NCBI GenBank assembly: GCA_013698195.1
Contig: JACCVK010000211.1
Span: 1-17,280 of the forward strand
DNA length: 17,280 nucleotides
DNA from: Actinomycetota bacterium
Lineage (GTDB): Bacteria > Actinomycetota > Thermoleophilia > Gaiellales > Gaiellaceae
Direction: 5' to 3'
The notes beneath the pieces were generated by a model. The model was given only the letters and a program-made list of their open reading frames with translations, did not search any database and had not been told where the DNA came from. Shown here piece by piece: positions 1 through 6,319 of this stretch. Positions within the stretch are counted from its first letter, which is position 1. Each line of letters starts with the position of its first letter. Made by a program: the position numbers and the translations under genes.

Positions 1-300
1 GGCTAGCGCCGTCGCGAAAGCTTCGAGCGCGGCGTAGTGCCGAGACGCGCCGCAAACGTGGCGGTTCCGCCACGCACGACGGCAGCGCCGCGCTGCCGAA
101 GATCGCGCACAAGAAGAGGAGGGCAAGCGTGAACGAGAAGCCCAGCGGCCCTGGTGGAACAACGTTCGAACACCGGCGAGTGGTGGAGACTCGCCGAGCT
201 GCTCTAAGTCAGATCTGCGCGACAGTCACGTTGCTGCTTCGAGTCCAATCGGTGGACTAGCCGGACAGCTTTCCAACCTGGCATCGCTCGCTGCGATGAT
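1..300. other. Non-coding stretch left of the regulator gene
   Basis: No convincing gene is visible. One + frame (2-37) reads eleven small residues ending in a TAG and could be the tail of a gene that starts outside the window, but this is too short to support. Another + frame is open from the left edge to about 258, but its product is Arg-rich and matches nothing I know. The stretch contains two hairpins at 57-98, described separately. The promoter of the following regulator gene should lie in its last 100 bases. Confidence 0.5.
57..98. repeat. Two tandem perfect inverted repeats (possible terminator)
   Basis: Two hairpins follow each other. The first has arms CGTGGCGG (57-64) and CCGCCACG (67-74) around TT. 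The second has arms CGGCAGCG (80-87) and CGCTGCCG (91-98) around CCG. Both are perfect over 8 bp and GC-rich. There is no T-run after either on the + strand. Hairpins without a U-tract have been proposed as terminators in high-GC actinobacteria, and these would sit just after a possible gene end at base 37. A structured leader or protein-binding site is an alternative. Confidence 0.4.
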
Positions 301-306
301 TTGCAC

Positions 307-2817
307 GTGCGGGAGCTCCCAAGTGGGACCGTCACCTTCCTCTTCAGCGACATCGAGGGCTCGACGCGCCTGCTGCACGAGCTCGGCGAACGGTACTCGG
401 AGGTGCTCGCAGAGCATCGCCGCTTATTGCGCGACGCGTTCTCGGTGCATGGCGGAGTCGAGGTGGACACGCAGGGCGACGCGTTCTTCGTCGCTTTCGC
501 TCGCGCGAGCGAGGCGGTCGCCGCCGCGGCCGAGGCCCAGGAGGCACTCGCTGACGGTCCAGTGCGCGTGCGGATCGGCATCCACACCGGCGAGCCGGTG
601 GTGACGGAGGGGGGATACGTCGGCGTCGACGTGCACCGCGCCGCACGGATCATGGGCGCAGGCCACGGCGGACAGGTTCTCCTCTCCGAGACGACGCAGC
701 GACTGCTCGACCCGACAGCGGAGCTGCGCGACCTCGGCGAGCATCGCCTCAAAGACCTGGGCGCGCCGCACCGCCTCTACCAACTCGGCGACGACGACTT
801 CCCTCCGGTCCGGGCGCTCTACCGCACGAACCTGCCGATTCAGTCGACGCCGCTTGTCGGACGCGAACGGGAGCTCGAAGAGGCCGGAGCGCTCGTTCGC
901 TCCCATCGCCTGTTGACCCTCACCGGGCCCGGCGGGAGCGGCAAGACACGTCTCGCGCTCCAGCTTGCCGCCGAGGCGGTCGAGGAGTTCCCCGACGGAG
1001 TCTTCTGGGTGCCACTGCAGGCGCTCCGCGACCCGGCACTCGTCGAGCGTGCCATCGGAGCATCGGTCGGTGCCGACGATAGCCTGACCGAGTACGTCGC
1101 CAACAAGCGGCTGCTCGTGCTCCTCGACAACTTCGAACAGGTCGTCGAAGCCGCTCCGACTGTCTCGTCGCTGCTCGCCGGCACGCCCAACGCGACAGTG
1201 CTCGTCACGAGCCGCGAGCCGCTGCACGTGGAGTCCGAGCAGCGCTATCCGGTCGAGCCGTTGCCGGACAACGACGCCGCAGTCCTCTTCGTCGAGCGTG
1301 CGAGCGCAGTCGCACCAGGGCTTCGCCCGACAGCGGCGGTGGGCGAGATCTGCCAGAGGCTCGACGGGCTTCCGCTCGCGATCGAGCTGGCGGCAGCACG
1401 CGTCGCACTCCTGGATCCGGACGAGCTCCTGGTCCGGCTCGACAGGCGACTGCCGCTCCTCGCCTCGCGCTCCCGCGATGCGCCGGCGAGGCAGCGAACG
1501 CTGCGCGCGACGATCGAGTGGAGCTACGAGCTGCTTCGGCCGCAGGAGCAGGAGCTCTTCCGGAGGCTCGCGGTCTTCAGAGGAAGCTTCTCGCTCGAGG
1601 CCGCAGAGGCCGTCTGCGACGCCGATCTCGATGCACTCGAGTCGCTCGTCATCAAGAACCTCGTCCGTCGCTGGGGCAGCGGCCGCCTGGGGACGCTCGA
1701 CACGATACGCGAGTACGCGCTCGAGCTGCTCGACGCAGCCCTCGATGCAGACGACGTGTATCGGCGACACGCCGAGCACTTCCTGTCCGTCGCGGAGGAA
1801 GCGAATCTGAACGCGGGGACCCGCCGTCCCGGGGGGCAGCGGCTCGACATCGGGCTGGCCGAGCAGGACAACTTCCGCGGCGCCCTTGCCTGGGCGCTGC
1901 GGAGCAAATCCATCGCACTCGGATTGGAGATCGCGACCGCGCTCGAGCAACTGTGGACCCTTGATGACCCCAGCGAAGGCATTCGTTGGTTCGAGCGCCT
2001 CTTCGATCGCTCCGAAGCCGAGCTCGTGTCGCAGAGCTTGCGCGCAGAGGCGTTACGCGCGTACGGGAGCTCGCTGGGCCTTGCAGGCCGCCACGCAGCG
2101 GCCGAGGAGATGTGGGTTCAGAGCCTCGCGCTCTTCGAGCAGCTCGAGGACGAGCACGGCCGGGCGGTCCTCCTGCACCGCCTCGGAATCATCGCCATGT
2201 GGCGAGGCGAGCTCGCGCGGGCGCGTGAGCTGGTCGAGCTCAGCGACGAGATCCACGAGCGCACCGGCGACGTCTGGGGCCGGGCGCAGACCATCGGAAC
2301 GCTCGGTGCGATCGCCCGCGACGAGGGTGACGAGCACAGCGCGCTCGACCTCGTCCGTGAGAGCGCCCTGCTCGCCCGCCAGGCGAGGGTGCCGTGGTGG
2401 GAGAGCGGAGCGCTGGCGGAGCTGGCATGGCTGTCCCTGAACGCCGGGCTTGTCGACGAGGGCGAGGCGCATGCGCGCGAGTCGCTTGCCATCGCCGACC
2501 GGCTCCGCGATCGGCCCGGCCGCATCTTCGGGGTCGGAATCCTCGCCCAGGTAGCGGCCGAACGCGGTCAGCGTGAGCGCGCCGGGCGGCTGTGGGGCGC
2601 GATCGAGGACGAGCACGCCGAAGCGCCGCTCGGTGGCTGGCGGCGCCATCGTGAAGCGTGCGAGGCACGGATTCGCGAAGCGGCGGGACCAGAGTTCGAG
2701 CGCGGCTACGCCGAGGGTCGCGAGCTGACGCTCGCCGAGGCGGTGTCACTCGCTCTGGCAACTCCAGACGTCGCCGTGAAAACCGCATCAGCGCCTGACT
2801 CCCTGGGGTCGAGTTAG
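307..2817 (+). CDS. Cyclase-domain / NB-ARC ATPase / TPR regulator
   Basis: This is a large cytoplasmic signalling protein of about 836 residues. Residues 8-160 form a class III nucleotide cyclase homology domain, with metal-binding Asp in SDIEGST (D15) and QGDAFF (D58). An NB-ARC/AAA-type ATPase follows, with P-loop GPGGSGKT (about 207-214), Walker B LLVLLDNFEQ (D274), a VTSREP sensor and GLPLAIELAAAR. The rest is helical and TPR-like. No C-terminal LuxR helix-turn-helix is visible, although related proteins often carry one. Several cyclase residues are unusual: the Lys position is Asp (D54), the substrate Asp position is Gly (G103), and the transition-state Asn is His (H110), while Arg (R114) is kept. 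Cyclase activity is therefore uncertain. A TTG at 301 is an alternative start; GTG 307 is preferred because the family usually begins a few residues before GTVTFLFSD, and because GATGAT lies 6 bases upstream. Confidence 0.85.
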   Translation: MRELPSGTVTFLFSDIEGSTRLLHELGERYSEVLAEHRRLLRDAFSVHGGVEVDTQGDAFFVAFARASEAVAAAAEAQEALADGPVRVRIGIHTGEPVVTEGGYVGVDVHRAARIMGAGHGGQVLLSETTQRLLDPTAELRDLGEHRLKDLGAPHRLYQLGDDDFPPVRALYRTNLPIQSTPLVGRERELEEAGALVRSHRLLTLTGPGGSGKTRLALQLAAEAVEEFPDGVFWVPLQALRDPALVERAIGASVGADDSLTEYVANKRLLVLLDNFEQVVEAAPTVSSLLAGTPNATVLVTSREPLHVESEQRYPVEPLPDNDAAVLFVERASAVAPGLRPTAAVGEICQRLDGLPLAIELAAARVALLDPDELLVRLDRRLPLLASRSRDAPARQRTLRATIEWSYELLRPQEQELFRRLAVFRGSFSLEAAEAVCDADLDALESLVIKNLVRRWGSGRLGTLDTIREYALELLDAALDADDVYRRHAEHFLSVAEEANLNAGTRRPGGQRLDIGLAEQDNFRGALAWALRSKSIALGLEIATALEQLWTLDDPSEGIRWFERLFDRSEAELVSQSLRAEALRAYGSSLGLAGRHAAAEEMWVQSLALFEQLEDEHGRAVLLHRLGIIAMWRGELARARELVELSDEIHERTGDVWGRAQTIGTLGAIARDEGDEHSALDLVRESALLARQARVPWWESGALAELAWLSLNAGLVDEGEAHARESLAIADRLRDRPGRIFGVGILAQVAAERGQRERAGRLWGAIEDEHAEAPLGGWRRHREACEARIREAAGPEFERGYAEGRELTLAEAVSLALATPDVAVKTASAPDSLGSS

Positions 2818-2840
2818 GCGGTCGCGCCGGCGAGCTCCAA

Positions 2841-2927
2841 CGGCGGGGGTGGGATTCGAACCCACGAGGCGCTTGCACGCCCAACGGTTTTCAAGACCGC
2901 CCCGTTCGACCGCTCCGGCACCCCGCC
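2841..2927 (-). tRNA. tRNA-Ser (anticodon UGA)
   Basis: Read on the minus strand, the acceptor arms GGCGGGG and CCCCGCC pair over 7 bp. The anticodon loop CTTGAAA gives UGA, which reads UCA codons. A long variable arm typical of tRNA-Ser is present (GGGCG/CGCC pairing). The T arm GTGGG-TTCGAAT-CCCAC is perfect and the discriminator base is G, as expected for serine tRNAs. The 3' CCA is not encoded. The gene starts 36 bases after the serS stop codon on the same strand, so co-transcription is likely. Confidence 0.97.
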
Positions 2928-2963
2928 GTCCGGCATTGTGACCGACGCTCGGTTCGACAAACG

Positions 2964-4157
2964 CTAGGCGCTGATCTCGGCCGGCGCGCCGTACTCCGTG
3001 AGCACCGCGGGTACACCGCCCTGGAAGTTCTCCAGGATCGCGAGCAGGGCGCGGTCGGTGACCATCGTCCCGTTCAGCGTGTGCGGGTGCTCGAGGCCGT
3101 GCGCCGCCCGGTAGCGGATGCCGAGCCGGCGCGCCTGGAAGTCGGTCGTATTCGAGCACGAGGTGACCTCCCGATACCGCTCCTGGAACGAAAACCACGC
3201 CTCGATGTCGTACTTCTTCGCCGCGGACGCGCCGAGATCGCCCGCCGCGACGTTCATCACGCGGTACGGCAGCTCGAGCGCCTGGAGGAACTGCTCCTCG
3301 AGCTCGAGCATTCGGTCGTGCTCGTCCCAGGACGTGTCGGGGTCGACGAAGACGAACATCTCGACCTTGTTGAACTGGTGGACACGGAACATGCCGCGGG
3401 TGTCCTTTCCCGCAGCGCCTGCCTCGCGGCGGAAGTTCGTCGAGAAGCCGGTGTAGCGCAGCGGCAGCTCCTCCAGCACCTCGCCCAGGTGGAGTGAGGC
3501 GAGGGCGACCTCGGAGGTGCCGGTGAGGTAGAGCCCGTCCGCCTCGAGCGCATAGATGTTCGAGCGTTCAGTGGGGAAGAACCCGGTTCCGTACATCGCT
3601 TCCTCGCGAACGAGTACTGGGGGGAGAACCGGCGTGAATCCGGCCTTGGCGAGGTGTGCGAGCGCAAACTGGTAAAGCGCCATCGCAACGAGGGCGGAAT
3701 CGCCCACGATGTATCCGAAGCGTGAGCCGGAGATCCGCGCCGCGCGCTCCATGTCGAAACGGCCGATCTCGGTGTGCTCGAGCTTTGCCTCCGACGCTTC
3801 GGGCTCACCCACCCGCCGTAGCTCGGCGGCGTCTTCCTCGGTATCGCCGTCCGGAGCCGATTCATGAGGCGGGTTGGGAACCACGGCGAGCGCGCCGTCC
3901 CGTGCCGCTTCGGCCTCGACGAGCTCCTCCTCCGCTCGCTTGAGCTCGACCTTGACTCCCTGCAGCGCTTCGAGCTCTTCCGGGCTCGGCTTGCCCTTGA
4001 GCTTCGTGCGAGAGCGGAGGTCGTCGACGACTGGGATGAGCGCTCGCCAGCGTTCGTCTGCGGCGAGCAGCTCGTCGAACGCTCGAGCGGAGCCCTTGCG
4101 AGCGAGCGCTGCGCGCCAGCCGTCGGGGTCACTGCGTGCAGCCTTGAGGTCGATCAC
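2964..4157 (-). CDS. serS: Seryl-tRNA synthetase
   Basis: The enzyme charges tRNA-Ser with serine using ATP in the cytoplasm (class II synthetase, EC 6.1.1.11). It has an N-terminal helical-hairpin domain (about 1-95) that grips the long variable arm of tRNA-Ser, followed by the catalytic core. Visible motifs are the serine-binding TSE (214-216), class II motif 2 with FRREAGAAGKDTRGMFR (242-258), and motif 3 NGTMVTDRALLAILENFQ (362-379, Arg369). The length of 397 residues is a little below the usual 420-430; part of the shortfall appears to be in the coiled-coil arms. The start is GTG, with no Shine-Dalgarno sequence but TAGACT exactly 6 bases upstream, so a leaderless mRNA is likely. Its substrate tRNA-Ser(UGA) gene lies directly downstream. 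Confidence 0.97.
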   Translation of the reverse strand: MIDLKAARSDPDGWRAALARKGSARAFDELLAADERWRALIPVVDDLRSRTKLKGKPSPEELEALQGVKVELKRAEEELVEAEAARDGALAVVPNPPHESAPDGDTEEDAAELRRVGEPEASEAKLEHTEIGRFDMERAARISGSRFGYIVGDSALVAMALYQFALAHLAKAGFTPVLPPVLVREEAMYGTGFFPTERSNIYALEADGLYLTGTSEVALASLHLGEVLEELPLRYTGFSTNFRREAGAAGKDTRGMFRVHQFNKVEMFVFVDPDTSWDEHDRMLELEEQFLQALELPYRVMNVAAGDLGASAAKKYDIEAWFSFQERYREVTSCSNTTDFQARRLGIRYRAAHGLEHPHTLNGTMVTDRALLAILENFQGGVPAVLTEYGAPAEISA

Positions 4158-4163
4158 GACCGG

Positions 4164-4169
4164 AGTCTA
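4164..4169 (-). promoter_or_regulatory. Putative -10 element of leaderless serS
   Basis: TAGACT on the minus strand is followed by CCGGTC and then the GTG start of serS. The 6-base gap puts the predicted +1 on the start codon. No good -35 box is seen. Confidence 0.5.
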
Positions 4170-4186
4170 GAAAGCGGAGAGCGAGA

Positions 4187-4684
4187 TCAGCTGCCGGCGG
4201 TCTGCGAGACGTACGCGGCGACGTCGGCGATCTCCTGCGCCGACAGCGTGCCTTCGAACGGCGGCATTGCTCCCTGGCCGTTCGTCACCCGATCGACCAC
4301 CAGCTCGACGCTTGGCTGTGCGTCGTCGAGATTCGGCCCGATCGAGCCGCTCGTGCCCGCGTCGGCGAGTGTGTGGCAACTCCCGCATCCTGCCGTACCG
4401 AGGAAGACCTCTTTGCCGGCCACGGGATCTCCCTGACCGGTCGACCCCGTGTCGGTTCCCGTCCCCGTCTCGGTTTCGTCGGTGGTCCCGGTCTCCGTTT
4501 CGTCGGTCGTCCCGGTATCGGTCTCGGTCGTATCCGTCTCGGTCGTCTCTGTCGTCTCCGTCGTATCGGTGGTCCCGATGACGGTGTCAGGCGTAGGCGA
4601 GGCCTCGTCTTCGCCGCCGCAGCCCGCCGCCGCGAAGCCGACAGCCGCAACGAGAACGACGAGCAGGAGAGTCGTCCGACGCAT
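4187..4684 (-). CDS. Class I cytochrome c lipoprotein
   Basis: This is a small exported electron carrier of 165 residues. A signal peptide with lipobox AAGC (Cys22) predicts a lipid anchor on the outer face of the membrane. A low-complexity Thr/Glu/Asp/Gly linker (about 38-83) leads to a single monohaem cytochrome c domain with haem attachment motif CGSCH (100-104) and a likely axial Met in AMPPFEG (Met140). The electron partner is unknown; terminal oxidase or nitrogen-oxide pathways are possible but no such genes are in view. ATG 4684 is preferred over GTG 4702: it places the signal peptide correctly, and AGGA lies 8 bases upstream. The same bases form TAGGAT 7 bases before the ATG, which could instead be a -10 element. 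The HdeD-like gene ends 21 bases upstream on the same strand. Confidence 0.9.
   Translation of the reverse strand: MRRTTLLLVVLVAAVGFAAAGCGGEDEASPTPDTVIGTTDTTETTETTETDTTETDTGTTDETETGTTDETETGTGTDTGSTGQGDPVAGKEVFLGTAGCGSCHTLADAGTSGSIGPNLDDAQPSVELVVDRVTNGQGAMPPFEGTLSAQEIADVAAYVSQTAGS
4439..4573 (-). repeat. Degenerate repeats coding a Thr/Glu/Asp linker
   Basis: The segment encodes repeated ETET-GTTD and TTET units between the lipoprotein anchor and the haem domain. At DNA level it is a GTC/GGTC-rich imperfect tandem repeat (units such as GTTTCGTCGGT recur at about 4476 and 4497). Such tracts can change length by slippage. The acidic, Thr-rich linker probably acts as a flexible spacer from the membrane. 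Confidence 0.7.
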
Positions 4685-4705
4685 CACGCCGATCCTATAC
4701 ACGAC

Positions 4706-5287
4706 TCACGCGGGCGCGACGCGCTTACCGAGCGACTTGAGCTTGAAGGCGAGGAAGAGCTCCGTGATTCCCTTCGAGAGCGCCACTACTCCCACGTACA
4801 CGAGGAGCAGGATCGCCTTCTCGCGGAAGTTCCCCGCCACCCAGAAGGCGAGCCCGATCTCGAAGAGCCCGGCGATGAGCTGGATCCACCAGAGCTCGAA
4901 CTCGTCCTTCGTCGCGATGGCAACGGCGATGTCGAAGATCCCTTTGAAGAGGAGGAAGAAGCCCATCGCCGAGGCGAGCGCGACGAAGGCGCTTCCGGGC
5001 TCGATGAACGCGAGGATTCCGACGATGACGAAGACGACACCGAGGAGGCCGTGGACGATCTTCCAGCCGGTGGTGGAGACGCCGATGGCCATGAACTCGT
5101 CCATCCCGGCCGCGATCGCGACGAAGCCGAAGAGGACTGCGATTGACGCGGCGCTCGTGATGTCGAAGCGGAAGACGATGAGTGCGAACACAAGCCAGGC
5201 GATGCCGGTGATCAGGAACAGCCACCACCACCTCGAAGCTTCGCGCACGAGCTCTCGTCCCTCGAACATGTTGTCGAGCGTTGACAT
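4706..5287 (-). CDS. HdeD / DUF308 family membrane protein
   Basis: This is an integral membrane protein of 193 residues with about six hydrophobic helices separated by short loops. Examples are WWWLFLITGIAWLVFALIVF near the N-terminus, then SIAVLFGFVAIAAGM and IVHGLLGVVFVIVGILAFIE. The repeated Gly-rich helices and the WWLFLITGI start are typical of the HdeD/DUF308 family, named after an E. coli acid-resistance membrane protein. The molecular function is not known. A strong Shine-Dalgarno run (GGAGGAGG, 5300-5293) precedes the ATG, in contrast to the leaderless-looking genes nearby. The cytochrome c lipoprotein gene follows closely and may be co-transcribed. Confidence 0.85.
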   Translation of the reverse strand: MSTLDNMFEGRELVREASRWWWLFLITGIAWLVFALIVFRFDITSAASIAVLFGFVAIAAGMDEFMAIGVSTTGWKIVHGLLGVVFVIVGILAFIEPGSAFVALASAMGFFLLFKGIFDIAVAIATKDEFELWWIQLIAGLFEIGLAFWVAGNFREKAILLLVYVGVVALSKGITELFLAFKLKSLGKRVAPA

Positions 5288-5292
5288 CTCAT

Positions 5293-5300
5293 CCTCCTCC
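5293..5300 (-). promoter_or_regulatory. Strong ribosome binding site of the HdeD-like gene
   Basis: GGAGGAGG on the minus strand ends 5 bases before the ATG. It fixes the start and shows that leadered genes also exist in this genome. Confidence 0.75.
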
Positions 5301-5404
5301 GGTCGTATGCGGCCGGCAGATTCTGCGCATCTTGGCTATGTCGTGTCGAGGCAGCTTCACCGAGCCGCCCTTCGAGCGGGTTCGCGCGGCTCTTGGCTGG
5401 GGTC

Positions 5405-5410
5405 TAGGCT
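5405..5410 (+). promoter_or_regulatory. Putative -10 element of leaderless MBL gene
   Basis: TAGGCT is followed by GTAGCG and the ATG of the MBL hydrolase, again a 6-base gap. There is no Shine-Dalgarno sequence before the ATG and no clear -35 box. Confidence 0.5.
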
Positions 5411-5416
5411 GTAGCG

Positions 5417-6079
5417 ATGATCGTCGAGCGGAGCATGCATCCATCGTGGCTCTCCAACGCGTACGTCCTCGCGGGCGAGGCAGGTGGAGCGGCCGTGTTC
5501 GTCGACAGCGGCGCGCCGCTCGAGCCGCTCCTCGCGGTCGTCGAGGAACAGCGGCTCACGCCGACGCATCTGCTCGTGACACACGGTCATGCAGATCACG
5601 TGGCCGGCAACGACGAGCTCGTCGAGCGGTTCGGGCTGGAGGTCACCTCGGGCGGCGTGGAGACGGACGGATTGCGAGTCGAGGTGCACAAGACGCCAGG
5701 ACATTCCGACGACGGCGTGTCCTTCGTCGTCGCAGACGCCTGCTTCACGGGTGACACGCTGTTTCGCGACTCGGTCGGTGGCGGGCCCGGCGGCGAGCTG
5801 CGGCACTCGGTGATGGACGTTCTCATGACGCTTCCGCACGACACGCGGGTCTATCCGGGGCACACGGACGAGACGACGATTAGCCGCGAATGGGAGGAGA
5901 ACCCGTTCGTCCGCTACTGGCGCGGAGTCGATCCGGAAGACGGTCGCCCATGCCGTGCCGTGGGCGAAGAGGCGACCCTCCTGGTCTGGTCGCCGGACTA
6001 TGACGGCAAGGGTAAGGCGCTCGTCCGCTTCGCGGACGGAAACGAGGCGATTCTCGGCGCCTCCCGGCTCGAGCTCTAA
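5417..6079 (+). CDS. MBL-fold metallo-hydrolase (glyoxalase II-like)
   Basis: This is a cytoplasmic metal-dependent hydrolase of 220 residues with an intact metallo-beta-lactamase fold active site. The metal ligands are THGHADH (His56, His58, Asp60, His61), His96 in TPGHSDD, Asp113 in FTGDTLF and His149 in VYPGHTDE. This ligand set and the short GDTLF and YPGH motifs resemble glyoxalase II and related thioester hydrolases. The true substrate cannot be read from sequence. The C-terminal part (about 155-220) lacks the helical substrate domain of classical glyoxalase II. The gene ends 9 bases before the copper operator region. It is probably a separate transcript, because the cop operon has its own promoter. 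Confidence 0.88.
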   Translation: MIVERSMHPSWLSNAYVLAGEAGGAAVFVDSGAPLEPLLAVVEEQRLTPTHLLVTHGHADHVAGNDELVERFGLEVTSGGVETDGLRVEVHKTPGHSDDGVSFVVADACFTGDTLFRDSVGGGPGGELRHSVMDVLMTLPHDTRVYPGHTDETTISREWEENPFVRYWRGVDPEDGRPCRAVGEEATLLVWSPDYDGKGKALVRFADGNEAILGASRLEL

Positions 6080-6088
6080 GCGCACGCA

Positions 6089-6107
6089 TATACCCAGTCG
6101 GGGTATA
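6089..6107 (+). promoter_or_regulatory. CsoR-type copper operator
   Basis: This is a perfect inverted repeat, TATACCC - 5 bases - GGGTATA. It matches the AT-ends/G-C-tract form known for CsoR-family operators upstream of copper genes. It lies between the MBL gene and copZ and overlaps the proposed -10 element. Since csoR is the third gene of the operon, it would be autoregulatory: apo-CsoR binds and blocks, and Cu(I) releases it. Confidence 0.8.
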
Positions 6108-6109
6108 CT
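6104..6109 (+). promoter_or_regulatory. Putative -10 element of the leaderless cop operon
   Basis: TATACT is the best -10 match seen in the window and lies 6 bases before the ATG of copZ. Four of its six bases are inside the right arm of the CsoR palindrome. The -35 region (about 6081-6086) is a poor match. Confidence 0.6.
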
Positions 6110-6115
6110 GTGCGT

Positions 6116-6319
6116 ATGCCCGAGTCGACGACGTACAGCGTCCCCGCTATTCACTGCGAGCACTGCGCGCTCTCCATTCGCGAGGAAGTGTCCGAGGTAC
6201 CCGGCGTGGACACGATCTATGTCGACCTCGACGCGAAGACCGTGACGGTCGCAGGGCGCGAGGTCTCGGACGACCTCGTTCGGGCAGCCATCGTCGAGGC
6301 GGGCTACGAGCCGGCGTGA
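6116..6319 (+). CDS. copZ: CopZ-like copper chaperone (HMA domain)
   Basis: This is a single heavy-metal-associated domain of 67 residues that carries Cu(I) in the cytoplasm to the CopA pump. The metal site is HCEHC (Cys14 and Cys17). The usual GMxCxxC start is here AIHCEHC, a common variant in actinobacterial chaperones. ATG 6116 is preferred; a GTG at 6110 would fall between the -10 element and the predicted +1. No Shine-Dalgarno sequence is present, which fits a leaderless mRNA. The stop overlaps the copA start by 4 bases (GTGA), so the two are translationally coupled. CopZ, pump and sensor together form a complete copper-efflux operon. Confidence 0.9.
   Translation: MPESTTYSVPAIHCEHCALSIREEVSEVPGVDTIYVDLDAKTVTVAGREVSDDLVRAAIVEAGYEPA

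Noticed and set aside
2..258. Open frames entering from the left edge
   Set aside because: One ends after eleven codons and the other is Arg-rich with no family match; neither can be supported as a gene.
424..1950. Long minus-strand open frame (about 500 codons) opposite the regulator
   Set aside because: It mirrors a gene with clear P-loop and cyclase motifs; its own product is charged, low in order and matches no family. Long antisense frames are common at this GC content.
2841..2927. tRNA-Ser as an integration site
   Set aside because: No integrase, no duplicated tRNA 3' end and no mobile genes nearby.
5299..5316. Imperfect palindrome upstream of the HdeD gene (CCGG ends)
   Set aside because: Only 14 of 18 positions are symmetric and the region is GC-rich; no family operator matches.
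4449..5414. Plus-strand open frame of about 320 codons
   Set aside because: Starts with a Val/Ser repeat produced by the antisense of the cytochrome linker and then covers the HdeD gene in reverse; not protein-like.
6110..6115. GTG 6110 as the copZ start
   Set aside because: It lies between the -10 element and the predicted +1 and adds only two residues not typical of CopZ.
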